From contig NZ_JACJTD010000001.1 in NCBI RefSeq assembly GCF_014698505.1, forward strand, positions 186,001 to 250,000: a stretch of 64,000 nucleotides of DNA. Reading direction: 5' to 3'. A program made the position numbers and the translations under genes. The notes under the pieces are model-generated. The model did no database searches and had not been told where the DNA came from. It saw only the letters and a list, made by a program, of their open reading frames with translations. Of this stretch, positions 1 to 9,682 are shown in pieces. This DNA is from Nostoc foliaceum FACHB-393. GTDB lineage: Bacteria; Cyanobacteriota; Cyanobacteriia; Cyanobacteriales; Nostocaceae. Within the stretch, counting starts at the first letter, position 1. Every line of letters starts with the position of its first letter.

Positions 1-1038
1 CGGGACTGTTACGCCTCTCGTCTGTACTGGTACACTGATATAGAACAAGCCAAAGCTGCTGCCAGAACTAGTGGTAAACCTATTTTATCTCTGCGGTTGC
101 TGGGCAGGCTGGATCAAGATTTGAGTTGTGCTAATAGTAGGTTTTTCAGGGTAGCGCTGTATCCGAATAGTGAAATTTCTAAACTGCTTCAAGACCGCTT
201 CATTTTGCACTGGCAATCAGTGCGTCCTGTACCCAAAGTAACTATTGATTTTGGCGACGGACGCAAGTTGGAGCGGACGATTACAGGCAATAGTATTCAC
301 TATGTATTGGATGGGTCGGGTCGTCCAATCGATGCAATTCCAGGGCTGTATAGTCCCAAAGCATTTTTGCGTCAGTTACAGCAGGCTGAAGTAGCAGTAA
401 AAAATTACAGTAAACTTAAACAAAGCGATCGCGAGTCTTTTTTAAGAAAATACCACAGCGATCGCATGAACTCCATCCAAGCCCAATGGGTTGCAGATTT
501 ATCCCGCCTGGGTATCCAGTCTCCCCCTAAGTTGCTGCAATCTCCAAGTAATCCCAGTCAGCCACCTACAGCAGAAATAGCAAGTTCTCTAGCAGTTTCT
601 AAGATGGTAGTTGAAAGGCCAATGCTGAATGCTCTCCAGTCTGATGCTGAACAAAATCAGAACGCTTTAGTTAAAATAACCGATCAAGAAGTCTGGAACA
701 AAATCGCTCAACTCTATGCTGCCGATGCCAAGCTAGATCAGAATAGCATTTCTCTAATCAGAGCTAAAAAGTCTCAGCCTGCTAACACTCAAGAAAATAA
801 TTTGCCGATAATAGTGAAAAAATTTGAAGCCACAATGGCTTTAGATACTGTCAGAAATGAATATATGTTGCACAGCCAAATTCATCAATGGTTCACGCAG
901 GGTAAGCAAACAAGCAGTGTGGAAGCGCTCAATGAACAAGTATACGCCCAACTATTTTTAACTCCTAGTTCTGACCCTTGGTTGGGGCTTTTTCCCAGCG
1001 ACAGTTACAGCGCTATTGATCATGATGGCATCCGTTAA
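1..1038 (+). CDS. Thioredoxin-fold-like protein, 5'-truncated by window edge
   Basis: The reading frame is open from base 1 and ends in TAA at 1036-1038, so the gene starts before the window; 345 residues are visible. The first ~110 residues have the look of a thioredoxin-like domain: a SGKPILSL strand, a segment in which residues must match and then outlast a 'FRVALYPNSEISKLLQDRF' stretch, and an IPGLYSP segment near the cis-proline region. No CxxC redox motif is visible in the part present, so redox activity is not supported. The last ~200 residues are polar, Q/S/P-rich and unrecognised. A TTG at 97 could be misread as a start, but the thioredoxin-like sequence continues upstream of it. Family assignment is by resemblance only. 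Confidence 0.6.
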   Translation, partial: RDCYASRLYWYTDIEQAKAAARTSGKPILSLRLLGRLDQDLSCANSRFFRVALYPNSEISKLLQDRFILHWQSVRPVPKVTIDFGDGRKLERTITGNSIHYVLDGSGRPIDAIPGLYSPKAFLRQLQQAEVAVKNYSKLKQSDRESFLRKYHSDRMNSIQAQWVADLSRLGIQSPPKLLQSPSNPSQPPTAEIASSLAVSKMVVERPMLNALQSDAEQNQNALVKITDQEVWNKIAQLYAADAKLDQNSISLIRAKKSQPANTQENNLPIIVKKFEATMALDTVRNEYMLHSQIHQWFTQGKQTSSVEALNEQVYAQLFLTPSSDPWLGLFPSDSYSAIDHDGIR

Positions 1039-1086
1039 TTACTTGAAAAGCGCTGTAAACTGAAGTAAGTAAAAAGGAGTGACGAG

Positions 1087-1185
1087 ATGAGATTTTATAA
1101 TATTTACACCTCACCTATCACTCCTTATAACTTGCGCGTTGATAAGCTGTTACGCATTTTTAAATTACAACAGCTTACTGCTTGA
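1087..1185 (+). CDS. Possible 32-residue peptide behind a strong ribosome binding site
   Basis: ATG at 1087 lies 4-5 nt after a near-perfect Shine-Dalgarno (AAGGAGTGA, 1074-1082) and is followed by 32 codons to TGA at 1183. The same Shine-Dalgarno is the left arm of an inverted repeat whose right arm (TCACTCCTT, 1118-1126) sits inside the frame, so the site could be masked by RNA folding. The peptide (starting MRFYNIYTS) matches no family I recognise. It may be only a repeat-derived palindrome; treat as speculative. Confidence 0.2.
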   Translation: MRFYNIYTSPITPYNLRVDKLLRIFKLQQLTA

Positions 1186-1330
1186 TTTATCCTCTAACTA
1201 AAGAGACGGATAATTGTTAAGTTCTTATGTGATCTTCTATACAAATGGTTTTAAATTATTAATATCCATTAGTCTTACTCTTGCTTATACCAGATAGTTC
1301 CTTAATGGATTTGTAAAGCTTGAAAAGCTC

Positions 1331-1363
1331 AGATTCCCGACTTATTGAAAAAATCGGGAATCT
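1331..1363. repeat. Dispersed palindrome, AGATTCCCGA family
   Basis: Left arm AGATTCCCGA (1331-1340), right arm TCGGGAATCT (1354-1363), 13-nt A-rich loop, followed by TTTTTG. Related copies lie at 8616-8646 and 53841-53875 in this window. The hairpin plus T-run could also act as a terminator, but no gene ends close by. Confidence 0.75.
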
Positions 1364-2077
1364 TTTTGTTAAAAATAAGGTATTCATAATCACAAATAAA
1401 CTTAACTTAGCTTATATATCTTAGGTAGTAGTGCCTTAATGCTTGTGATGGACGTTGGGTAAAAGATTATCAGTTATTCTGAGTAATGATGGAAACAATT
1501 ATTATTAGCACTAAATCATTCATTGGGAGAATGACAAAGTGGGTTTAACATGAATGGGAACTTAAAGTTTAGATCCAGGGTTTTCTGACCGTACTGTTTT
1601 ATCTAATTTCTCTACTAGTCATAATTGTGACTGGCATATAACTTTAGTCAGAAAGTGGCACAATCTGAAATCAGCTAATTTTGCATTCCTATTTAGCTGA
1701 GTTTAACAAGTCTTCCTACTATAGGTAGAAGTAATACTTAGGAAAATGCCGTAACCTTTTTGTAAAAAACCATCTAAGTGCAAAAGTTGTCAATGGACAG
1801 TCTCAAAATTACCCAGATTCTATCTGCTTTGAGCATCTAGGTTAAATGCAATAAGTGTCATTTTCAAAACTAGACCACGTGTAGCCCTATAGGACATAAA
1901 TTATCGAAAACCTAGAATAAATCTACTCTTATAGATTTTGATTTTATTGAATAATAATTGCAGTTTATAACTAATTAAATTGATAAGTCAGCAATACAAG
2001 CAATGCTGCGATTTTTCCAAGAATTTACCTAGTGGATTTTTTGCTTAGACTCTGCAATTAAGTAGCGGGAATTTAAG

Positions 2078-3247
2078 GTGAACATAGAACAATTTATCCA
2101 ACGCTCAGAAATATTGCACAATCGTTTAGCAGATTTATACCAAACTGCTAGTGTATTACCTTGGATTTCACCGGATCTGCTGCCGCAAGCTTTTAAGGAA
2201 CTCTATAACACTTCAAAGGTAGTGCAGCTAGCAGCAGAGGAACTCTATCAGCAAAATGAGGAACTAATACAAACACGGAATTACTTAGAAACAGAACGCC
2301 AACACTATCAAGAATTATTTGAGTTTGCGCCTGATGCCTATTTAGTGACTAATACAGAAGGAATCATCGAAGAAGCTAACCATACCGCAGCTAAATTGCT
2401 CAATGTTTCAAAGCAATTTTTGGTGGGTAAACCGATGATTAACTTCGTCTCCTTAGAAGAACGTCAGCACCTTCGCAACGAACTTATCCAACTATCGCAA
2501 TCAGACATAGTTAGAGAGCTATTGATCCGCTTGCAACAACGTCATGGTGAATTATTTGATGCAGCTTTGACAGTGGCAGTTGCCCGTAATCCGCAGGGTA
2601 AGGCAACGTCTCTACGCTGGGTGTTACGTAATATTACAGAACGGAGGCGAGCAGAATCAACGCTAGTCAAAAATGATAGCGACCTCTTCTATGATCGTCC
2701 CGTGCATAAATATTCTAAAGGAGAAACTATTCCCCTTAATCCATTAGTAATTTTGTATGTTTGCCAAGGTTTAGTCAAACTTAGTACCTACTGTGAAACA
2801 GGTGAAGAAGTGTTAATAGGATTGGCAACAGTTGGAATGGTTTTTGGCTCTAGTTTAACATCTTTAAACATTTACCAAGCAACAGCCCTTTCTGATGTTG
2901 AACTGGTGTCAATTTATGCAGCAGAGATAACAGCTTCCCCCAACTTGAGCCATATCCTTTTACCAAAAATTAATCAGCGTTTACGGCAAACAGAATCTTT
3001 TTTAGTAATATGTGGAAGACGACGAGTACAAGAGCGCTTGCACCATTTATTACAACTTTTGAAACAGGAAGTTGGTGAAACTGTGCCGGGGGGGACTCGC
3101 TTAAGTGTTCGCTTTACTCACGAGGATATTGCTAGCGCCTGCTGCACTACCAGGGTAACAATTACACGATTGATCGGCAAATTACAAGAAGAAGGGATAA
3201 TCAGTTTTGACTTAAAAAAACACATGATATTGAGAGATTTTGATTAA
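2078..3247 (+). CDS. PAS-domain Crp/Fnr-type transcriptional regulator
   Basis: 389 residues, GTG start. Residues ~1-75 are helical and glutamine/glutamate rich; ~80-195 form a PAS domain (FEFAPDAYLVTNTEGIIEEAN, then a C-terminal NITERRRAE linker typical of PAS/PAC). From ~210 the protein is Crp-like: a degenerate cyclic-nucleotide-type barrel, a long dimerisation helix (RRRVQERLHHLLQLL) and a Crp-type HTH near residues 345-385 (THEDIASACCTTRVTITRLI). I see no arginine/serine phosphate-binding signature for cAMP in the barrel, so the input is more likely sensed by the PAS domain; that is inference. The gene stands alone, with the glycerol kinase gene about 150 nt downstream on the same strand. 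Confidence 0.85.
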   Translation: MNIEQFIQRSEILHNRLADLYQTASVLPWISPDLLPQAFKELYNTSKVVQLAAEELYQQNEELIQTRNYLETERQHYQELFEFAPDAYLVTNTEGIIEEANHTAAKLLNVSKQFLVGKPMINFVSLEERQHLRNELIQLSQSDIVRELLIRLQQRHGELFDAALTVAVARNPQGKATSLRWVLRNITERRRAESTLVKNDSDLFYDRPVHKYSKGETIPLNPLVILYVCQGLVKLSTYCETGEEVLIGLATVGMVFGSSLTSLNIYQATALSDVELVSIYAAEITASPNLSHILLPKINQRLRQTESFLVICGRRRVQERLHHLLQLLKQEVGETVPGGTRLSVRFTHEDIASACCTTRVTITRLIGKLQEEGIISFDLKKHMILRDFD

Positions 3248-3398
3248 TTACTTATGGAATAACTATAAGGAAATGTAACATCATTGTTATCCTGCAAAAA
3301 AGCTACGCGCTCGCAGCATTCAAAAATGTACTCAAAATAATGTATATCTAATTTGACGTGTATTGCTAAAATCGCGATCGCAGCATGTCAAAGTAGCT

Positions 3399-4913
3399 AT
3401 GCACACACTTGGTAACACAACTCCATCATCGGGCTACATCTTAGCACTGGACTTAGGTACGACAGGCAACCGCGCCTTTGTGTTTAACGCAGACGGCAAG
3501 ATTGTTGGACAGGCATATAAAGAACTAACTCAGTATTATCCTCAGCCCGGATGGTTAGAACATGACCCTCAACAAATCTGGCAGGATACGTGTTGGGTAA
3601 TGCAAACCGCAATCGAAAATGCCCAGATTGCTGCATCAGCGATCGCAGCACTGGGACTGACTGTGCAGCGCGAAACCTGTTTGATTTGGGACAAAACTAC
3701 TGGTAAACCACTCCATAGAGCGATTGTCTGGCAAGATCGCCGCACTGCTTCCCTTTGCCACCAATTACAAGAGCAAGGTTATGCTCATGAAATTTACGAT
3801 CGCACCGGATTAATCATCGATGCCTACTTTTCTGCTACTAAGTTCAGGTGGCTATTAGACAAGTTTACAGATGTTGACCTAAACAATGTCTTAGCAGGCA
3901 CTATTGATAGCTGGGTGTTGTGGAACCTCACAGGCGGGAAAGTCCATGCTACTGACCACAGCAACGCCAGCCGTACAATGTTGATGAATCTCAAAACCTG
4001 TCAGTGGGATGAGAATTTACTAGAACTATTTCAGATTCCGGCGCATATTTTGCCCCAGATTCAGCCTAGTTTAGGACTATTTGGAGTTACTGATGTTACT
4101 TTGTTGGGCGCTGAAATTCCCATCACTGCCATCTTGGGAGATCAGCAAGCTGCTCTATTTGGTCATGGCTGCGATCGCCCCGGTTTGATGAAATGTACTT
4201 ACGGCACTGGTAGCTTTTTGGTTGCTCACACAGGCGATCAAATTGTGCGCTCACACCATCAACTTATTTCTACAGTGGCATGGACACAAGCAAATCCAAG
4301 AGGGGCTTTAAATGTCGGCTATGCCCTAGAAGGTAGTATGTTTACTAGTGGAGCTTGTATTCAATGGTTGCGCGATCGCCTCAAGCTGATTAAAACTGCT
4401 GCTGAAACTGAAACTATGGCAAATCAGGTAAAAGATAATGGCGGAGTATATTTTGTACCTGCATTTAGTGGACTGGGCGCACCCTACTGGGATATGAGTG
4501 CTAGGGGAGCCTTTTTCGGCATTACGGCCAGTGTACAACCAGAGCATCTAGTACGCGCCGTGTTGGAAGCGATCGCTTACCAAGTTCTGGAGGTGGTGCA
4601 AGCAATTAATGCATCTAGCAGTACTCCAGTTGGGCGATTAACCGTGGATGGTGGAGCTTGCGAGAATAATTTTCTGATGCAGTTCCAAGCTGATGTATTA
4701 GGTATTGCAGTTGAACGAAACGTAATGCGCGATACGACCGTTCAGGGTGCAGGATTTGCAGCAGGTTTAGCTGTAGGATTTTGGGAGAGCTATGAAGCAC
4801 TGGTGCAGCAACGGCAGATTGAGCGTGTGTTTGAGCCAAGGAGCGATAATTCATTGTCCAACTTTGCTACTTGGCAAAAAGCAGTGAAACGCACTCTCGC
4901 TTGGGTGGAGTAG
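3399..4913 (+). CDS. glpK: Glycerol kinase
   Basis: Phosphorylates glycerol with ATP to sn-glycerol 3-phosphate. From ATG 3399 the product is 504 residues, close to the usual ~500; an upstream in-frame TTG (3363) would add 12 unconserved residues and is not favoured. FGGY-kinase features: N-terminal phosphate loop LDLGTTGNRAF (most bacterial enzymes have DQGTT, here the Q is L), substrate-binding QRET, catalytic-base region GDQQAALFG, GTGSFL, and the C-terminal adenosine motif VDGGACENNFLMQ. No glpD or glpF is adjacent; the next gene is a convergent permease of unknown substrate. Confidence 0.95.
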   Translation: MHTLGNTTPSSGYILALDLGTTGNRAFVFNADGKIVGQAYKELTQYYPQPGWLEHDPQQIWQDTCWVMQTAIENAQIAASAIAALGLTVQRETCLIWDKTTGKPLHRAIVWQDRRTASLCHQLQEQGYAHEIYDRTGLIIDAYFSATKFRWLLDKFTDVDLNNVLAGTIDSWVLWNLTGGKVHATDHSNASRTMLMNLKTCQWDENLLELFQIPAHILPQIQPSLGLFGVTDVTLLGAEIPITAILGDQQAALFGHGCDRPGLMKCTYGTGSFLVAHTGDQIVRSHHQLISTVAWTQANPRGALNVGYALEGSMFTSGACIQWLRDRLKLIKTAAETETMANQVKDNGGVYFVPAFSGLGAPYWDMSARGAFFGITASVQPEHLVRAVLEAIAYQVLEVVQAINASSSTPVGRLTVDGGACENNFLMQFQADVLGIAVERNVMRDTTVQGAGFAAGLAVGFWESYEALVQQRQIERVFEPRSDNSLSNFATWQKAVKRTLAWVE

Positions 4914-4929
4914 ATGCTTACTGCTCAGG

Positions 4930-6204
4930 TCAGACTTTAACTGAATGGTTACTATAATTTTGTTCCAGATAACGTGGATCGCGTACTCCTACGTGCAAAA
5001 CCAGCGCTGTAACTAATCCACCGATAGCTGCCACCAAGAAGGCAGTTCTATAGTCAATATTGTCAACTATCCATCCACCTAATAGGGGAGCAAGAAGCGT
5101 GGCAGGGGCAACAAGGGTATTGCCAAGACCAATATAGGCTGGTCGTTCGCGCTGGTTACCAAACTCTAAGGTCATTACCGCAGCAATATTTTGCAGAGCG
5201 ATCATACCTATCCCTGCTCCTATAAACACCAAGTAAAAACAGTTTACATTTGTTGCTAGCCCAGCTAAAACCGAACTAAACGCACAAACAACAGAACCAG
5301 TCTCCAAGACCAACTTGTGACCCCAGCGATCGCCTACCCAGCCCAAAACCAATCCAGCAATAGTTTGCGTTACCATCAGCACACCAGTAATTATCCCAAT
5401 AGATGCTTCTCCCATCCAATGTTGATGTACGGCATAGAGTGTATAGAAGGGAAGTGGCATTAGTGCTAATTGTGAAAGCATACGTGTGATCACAAAGCAA
5501 CGGAAATTCTTATCGTACCGGAGAATCACACTAAGACTGTCCCAAAATTCACGTCTAGTTTCAAAGGTAAATAATGGATTACTTACTGGCTCCCGCGTCC
5601 TAGACATAAAAAACCAAGATAGAGCCATCGCAACGCTAGCACACAAAAAACAGAGAGCAAAGTTAAATGGCTGGGCAATTTCCTTGAGCAGTAAACCAGC
5701 TATCAGAGCACCAAAAATACTCATTAGATTAGCAGCCGCCGCCAAGGCACCATAAAAAATGCCAAGCCTTCCAGAAGGAATAATTTTAGCAACCATGCTT
5801 TGCCAAGCAGTAGCACTAAATCCGCTGCCTAGTCCCTGCCAAATGAGTATGGCAAATGTCAGATGTAAGATAGTTTGGCTATTGAGTTGTAGCTGTAATA
5901 AAGCGACCAGTGCTAATCCAAAAAAAGGAAGTTTTTGGTGAATTGTCAACCACATTACAGTTGGTTTGTAATACTGTAGCCGAGCTATTTTATCAGCCGT
6001 CAATAGCTGAGGTAGTTGCCAACCTAAACGCGGAATAGCTGGGATCAGACCGATGAGTAATGCAGAATTGGTAAAACCGCTAACAAATAGAGGAATAATC
6101 GTGATATAGGAAGCAAAACCAGTTGCCAAACCAAAAAATGCACTTTCGGCAACATTGACAGTCAAGTTATGACGAAGGTCTTTTTGAATTTCAGAATTAA
6201 GCAT
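4930..6204 (-). CDS. MFS-type permease
   Basis: 424 residues with about 12 hydrophobic segments, typical of the major facilitator superfamily. A loop with the MFS A-like motif is visible around GWVGDRWGHK between the C-terminal-half helices, and an SRTREP basic loop sits mid-protein. The gene converges on glpK with only 16 nt between the two stop codons. Substrate cannot be told from sequence; the neighbouring glycerol kinase is on the opposite strand, so a functional link is weak. The 1.4-kb region upstream carries no gene that would share its promoter. Confidence 0.85.
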   Translation of the reverse strand: MLNSEIQKDLRHNLTVNVAESAFFGLATGFASYITIIPLFVSGFTNSALLIGLIPAIPRLGWQLPQLLTADKIARLQYYKPTVMWLTIHQKLPFFGLALVALLQLQLNSQTILHLTFAILIWQGLGSGFSATAWQSMVAKIIPSGRLGIFYGALAAAANLMSIFGALIAGLLLKEIAQPFNFALCFLCASVAMALSWFFMSRTREPVSNPLFTFETRREFWDSLSVILRYDKNFRCFVITRMLSQLALMPLPFYTLYAVHQHWMGEASIGIITGVLMVTQTIAGLVLGWVGDRWGHKLVLETGSVVCAFSSVLAGLATNVNCFYLVFIGAGIGMIALQNIAAVMTLEFGNQRERPAYIGLGNTLVAPATLLAPLLGGWIVDNIDYRTAFLVAAIGGLVTALVLHVGVRDPRYLEQNYSNHSVKV

Positions 6205-6733
6205 TTTTATAGATATCGCAAGTGTAGATAATTACTTTTTTGCAGATCAAAATTCGGCTTTGTTCAAGCCGCATTCAGATAATTAAAAATTTGAAAAATA
6301 ACGCTATGAGTAATCAATCCCTCAGTCTGACGAGCGAGAAATATCTCTGCTATTTATTGCCCTTATTAGTCAGGTTCTGCTGGAATCATGCTCCCCTAAA
6401 GTCGTAATAAACCTTGATTGAGCGATAGCTGGGCACAGTAATAGAAAATAGCGCTTATTACCACCCAGACCCTCAGATTTGCAGAGTTTTCAACTTTTAG
6501 CTTTAGCTCTAAGTTGAGTGTTACGTTGCTAGAGATAACATCTCTCCAGTTATTACTCAAACAAGGTATATAGTTGCTAGAAACGAATGGACTTCTTCAG
6601 TAGCAAGGAGTTTATACAATTATTGTTCGCCTTTGCCCAGCTAGCATCTGACAAATCATTACTAACCTTAGTGTTGTTTATAAAATTAAACTCCTTGCGC
6701 TAAGTTGCTAAGTTAAGTAAGGAGGAGACACAG

Positions 6734-6844
6734 TTGCCAACATTGATGGCAGCAGCTCTATTTTTTGACTCACTGATGATTTATTCCTCTATCTATTGGG
6801 GAAATTTGGGCAGCATTTTAAACAGGTTTATGTTCTTTTTTTAG
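6734..6844 (+). CDS. Possible 36-residue hydrophobic peptide
   Basis: A TTG at 6734 sits 6 nt after a full Shine-Dalgarno (AAGGAGGAGA), and the frame runs 36 codons to TAG at 6842. The product would be hydrophobic, starting MPTLMAAALFF and ending in FMFFF. No family is recognised and no other gene is nearby. The strong ribosome binding site in an otherwise empty region is the only support. Confidence 0.22.
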   Translation: MPTLMAAALFFDSLMIYSSIYWGNLGSILNRFMFFF

Positions 6845-7040
6845 GCACTTACTTAAGTGGTAAGTAGCGAACAAAACCTGAGCTTCATAAATTGTTCCCA
6901 GATGGCGCACTTAAATTATCATTGGAGAATATTTTTGTAAAAAATCCCAAATTATGCATCTGCAATCTTTTTGGCAATTTATGCTCTAGCAACTTAAAAC
7001 AAATACTGTAAACCGCGATTGTACTGATAGCTTGGGAGAG

Positions 7041-7160
7041 TAAGGGACTTCCAAATAAAAAAATATACCATCGCTATAGAGGCAGGGGGCAGGGAGCAGG
7101 GGGAGGGATAGTCGTAGTGAAGTCCAGAAATTGGATAATTTAATTTCTGGAAGTCCCTAA
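7041..7160. repeat. MITE-like element, 120 bp
   Basis: Terminal inverted repeats TAAGGGACTTCCA (7041-7053) and TGGAAGTCCCTAA (7148-7160) match at 12 of 13 positions. A second hairpin lies inside the right half (TCCAGAAATT at 7123-7132 pairing with 7142-7151). The core is G-rich. No coding capacity; probably a non-autonomous element. Confidence 0.6.
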
Positions 7161-7632
7161 AGTATTGCTAGAGCAATCGCCTGTATTGTCCGGGCGTATT
7201 TAGCAGTAGGGAGAGGACAAAGTAGAATTTGAAAACAGATCATCAAAGTGTCGAATGGCACGCTTGTTAAGCTGAAAGCCTTGAATAATAACGGCTTTTG
7301 GGAAATCATCTGCTTGTCAAGATTGAGAATACGCCAAGTAGGTTTGATGTTGAAGCGGCACTCATGCAGGCGATCGCAAAAGGTTGAAAGCGATAAAATA
7401 CTGGTGTAAAACCCAGGTATGGAAAGAAAGCGTGACTCATTACTGCCAAGTCTGCGGAGTTTTTCAGTAGGTAATTATCTAATTAGGACTTACACACAAG
7501 AGATCCCCCAACCCCCTTAAAAGGCACAACTATTGCGTGGTAAGTTTGATTTGGGGTCTAAATTCCCATCTTAAACTTTGATAACTGATAGCTGTTTTAA
7601 AATACTACTGACATCTTAAGGATGCTGAACGC

Positions 7633-8607
7633 ATGATTACTAAACCGAAGATTTTCATTGATGGCGAATCAGGAACCACAGGCTTACAAATCTACTCACG
7701 TCTCAATCAACGGGATGATATCGAGTTAGTTAGCATTGAGGCCTCTAAACGCAAGGATGCAAGTGAGCGAGCTAAATTAATCAATGCCGTCGATGTTGTT
7801 ATTCTCTGCCTACCGGATGATGCAGCCCGCGAAGCTGTTAGCTTGGTAAGTAGTACTACGGTTAAGATCCTTGATGCTAGTAGTGCCCATCGCACGGCTA
7901 AGAACTGGGTATATGGTTTTCCTGAACTAAATCCAGGACAGCGAGAGAAAATCGCCAGCGCCCAGTTTGTCAGCAATCCAGGATGTTATCCCACAGGATT
8001 TTTAGCCTGTATTCGTCCGTTGATTGCCAAGGGACTTTTAAAGAGTAATTTTCCTATCACTGTTAACGCAGTGTCAGGCTACTCTGGTGGCGGAAAAAAT
8101 CTCATTAAACAATACCATACCTTCCACGAACAGGAAGTTGGAGCAGAGTCACTTTATCCCTATGGCATCTATGGTTTGCAGTTTGGACATAAGCATGTCA
8201 AGGAAATGCATTATTACTCAGAGTTAGCATCGCCGCCGCTATTCGTACCAGCGGTAGGGGATTTTGAGCAAGGGATGCTAGTTCAGGTGCCTTTGCCGTT
8301 AGGAACTTTGGATAATCCACCATCAGGTGAGGTTATTCATCAAACAATTGCTAACTACTACCAAGGTGAAAAATTTGTGCAGGTAGCTCCATACCAAGAT
8401 TCTACTCTGCTACGAGACGGAATATTTTTGGATGCGATTGCAGTGAACGGCACTAATATTGTTCAGGTTTTTGTATTCGCAAATGACACTACCAAAGAAG
8501 CGTTGCTAGTTGCTCGTCTTGATAACTTGGGCAAAGGCGCATCGGGAGCCGCAATCCAAAACTTAAACATCATGCTGGGCTTTCCAGAAGAGTTGGGATT
8601 GTTATGA
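7633..8607 (+). CDS. argC: N-acetyl-gamma-glutamyl-phosphate reductase, type 2
   Basis: Third step of arginine synthesis: NADPH-dependent reduction of N-acetylglutamyl phosphate to the semialdehyde. 324 residues, ATG start. Dinucleotide-binding start IFIDGESGTTGLQI (residues 8-20), catalytic cysteine C118 in SNPGCYPTGF, and a conserved GHKHVKEM segment. The length and the GESGTTG loop place it in the shorter type 2 class rather than the ~345-residue type 1 class. No other arg genes are adjacent. A palindrome follows the stop codon by about 9 nt. Confidence 0.93.
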   Translation: MITKPKIFIDGESGTTGLQIYSRLNQRDDIELVSIEASKRKDASERAKLINAVDVVILCLPDDAAREAVSLVSSTTVKILDASSAHRTAKNWVYGFPELNPGQREKIASAQFVSNPGCYPTGFLACIRPLIAKGLLKSNFPITVNAVSGYSGGGKNLIKQYHTFHEQEVGAESLYPYGIYGLQFGHKHVKEMHYYSELASPPLFVPAVGDFEQGMLVQVPLPLGTLDNPPSGEVIHQTIANYYQGEKFVQVAPYQDSTLLRDGIFLDAIAVNGTNIVQVFVFANDTTKEALLVARLDNLGKGASGAAIQNLNIMLGFPEELGLL

Positions 8608-8615
8608 AAGGCTCA

Positions 8616-8646
8616 GATTCCCGACTTGTTAAAAAAGTCGGGAATA
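8616..8646. terminator. Hairpin after argC, AGATTCCCGA family copy
   Basis: ATTCCCGACTT (8617-8627) pairs with AAGTCGGGAAT (8635-8645) around a short A-rich loop. It lies between the argC stop and the converging DUF1350 gene and is placed to terminate argC, though no good T-run follows. It is a copy of the palindrome family also seen at 1331 and 53841. Confidence 0.5.
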
Positions 8647-8695
8647 TTGGTTAATAACTTCTGATTTTTGGACTTTCAGCAACTTTTGTTGATTT

Positions 8696-9682
8696 TTATT
8701 TCAGTTTCTCCAACAATTGAATTACATCATGCTCAAAGCCTCTATTTCGCTCTTGAACTGATTCAATTAAAGGTTTATCAAAAAGATTAATCACATACTT
8801 GCCTAGTTGAATTCCTAAAGGTTTTAAATGTCCACCCTCTAAAGTTTGTAGAAATTCTTGGGGTGGTTTTTTTAGAATATTAGTGAACCATTCACAGGTT
8901 AATTTAGCAATATTATCTGACTTAAAACAAACTAAACCCATGATATTAAAGAGCTTACTATCCTTGATTAAGTTATGGGTTTCTTCAACGGTTGGTTTCA
9001 CACCCCAACCAAGATTATCGATGATATCCGCTAAAAATTGAGGACGAATTGCGCTCCCTGTGTCAGCAATAGCAGGTGCTAATAGGATAGAAACCTGCCC
9101 CTTAATGAAGACACTGTTAATTTTTATTTCCTGACCTACGTAAGTGTAAATTAGTTTCCGAACTTCTACAATTTTTTGTTTAAGCTCATCATACAGAATG
9201 TTAATATCTGCAATGACACTTTTTATCTGTGACTCATCCGAAGTATGAGATAGCAGGTTGCGAATAAACTTTTCTCTATCTTGAGGCTCTGGAGGTAAAG
9301 CAGTAAATCCTTCTAACAGGGAGATATATTTACAGCCAAGGCTATGTCCAATCCAAGAAAAGTTTTTATCATCTAGATAGGCTTCATAAGCATATCCCTC
9401 AACACTTGCCATCCTCACAAGCTCTGGTAGAATTTCATACTGCTCTCTCATGAGAAAACCAGCTTCTACATAATGGTTAAAACTAAAATTAAATGGCAGA
9501 AGAATAATTGTATATCCCTGCTCAAATAGGCATTGAAGCAGATAGCGATAAAAAAGCATGGGGCCAAATGTACCAAAGAAAGCCCCTGCAATAAATTGAA
9601 TTACTCCTTTAGGCTGTGGATGCAGAGCAACCCAACTGTGAGAAACAGGTTTAAATCTCAGCTTGATATTTGTATTTACCAT
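8696..9682 (-). CDS. DUF1350 family protein (alpha/beta-hydrolase-like)
   Basis: 328 residues. The N-terminal strand and loop KGVIQFIAGAFFGTFGPMLFYRYLL and the elbow-like WIGHSLGCKY (near residue 114) are those of the DUF1350 family found in cyanobacteria and plants, which is distantly related to alpha/beta hydrolases. The GHSLG elbow would place the nucleophile serine, but no substrate is known to me. No signal peptide is seen. It converges on argC and stands alone. Confidence 0.8.
   Translation of the reverse strand: MVNTNIKLRFKPVSHSWVALHPQPKGVIQFIAGAFFGTFGPMLFYRYLLQCLFEQGYTIILLPFNFSFNHYVEAGFLMREQYEILPELVRMASVEGYAYEAYLDDKNFSWIGHSLGCKYISLLEGFTALPPEPQDREKFIRNLLSHTSDESQIKSVIADINILYDELKQKIVEVRKLIYTYVGQEIKINSVFIKGQVSILLAPAIADTGSAIRPQFLADIIDNLGWGVKPTVEETHNLIKDSKLFNIMGLVCFKSDNIAKLTCEWFTNILKKPPQEFLQTLEGGHLKPLGIQLGKYVINLFDKPLIESVQERNRGFEHDVIQLLEKLK

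Larger units (their letters stand above)
1039..2077. other. Intergenic region with hairpins
   Basis: About 1 kb without a convincing large gene. It holds a short reading frame overlapped by a long-looped hairpin (1074-1126) and one copy of a dispersed 'AGATTCCCGA' palindrome (1331-1363). The rest is AT-rich and shows no recognised gene; the promoter of the downstream PAS-Crp gene presumably lies near its right end. Confidence 0.7.
6205..7632. other. Large repeat-bearing intergenic region
   Basis: 1.4 kb without a convincing gene. It contains a possible 36-codon ORF (6734-6844), a MITE-like element (7041-7160) with a G-rich core (7081-7109), and at about 7322-7470 two short overlapping frames whose translations (ending in ...THYCQVCGVFQ before a stop) look like a decayed coding fragment that I cannot assign. 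The argC promoter presumably lies in the last 150 nt. Confidence 0.6.
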
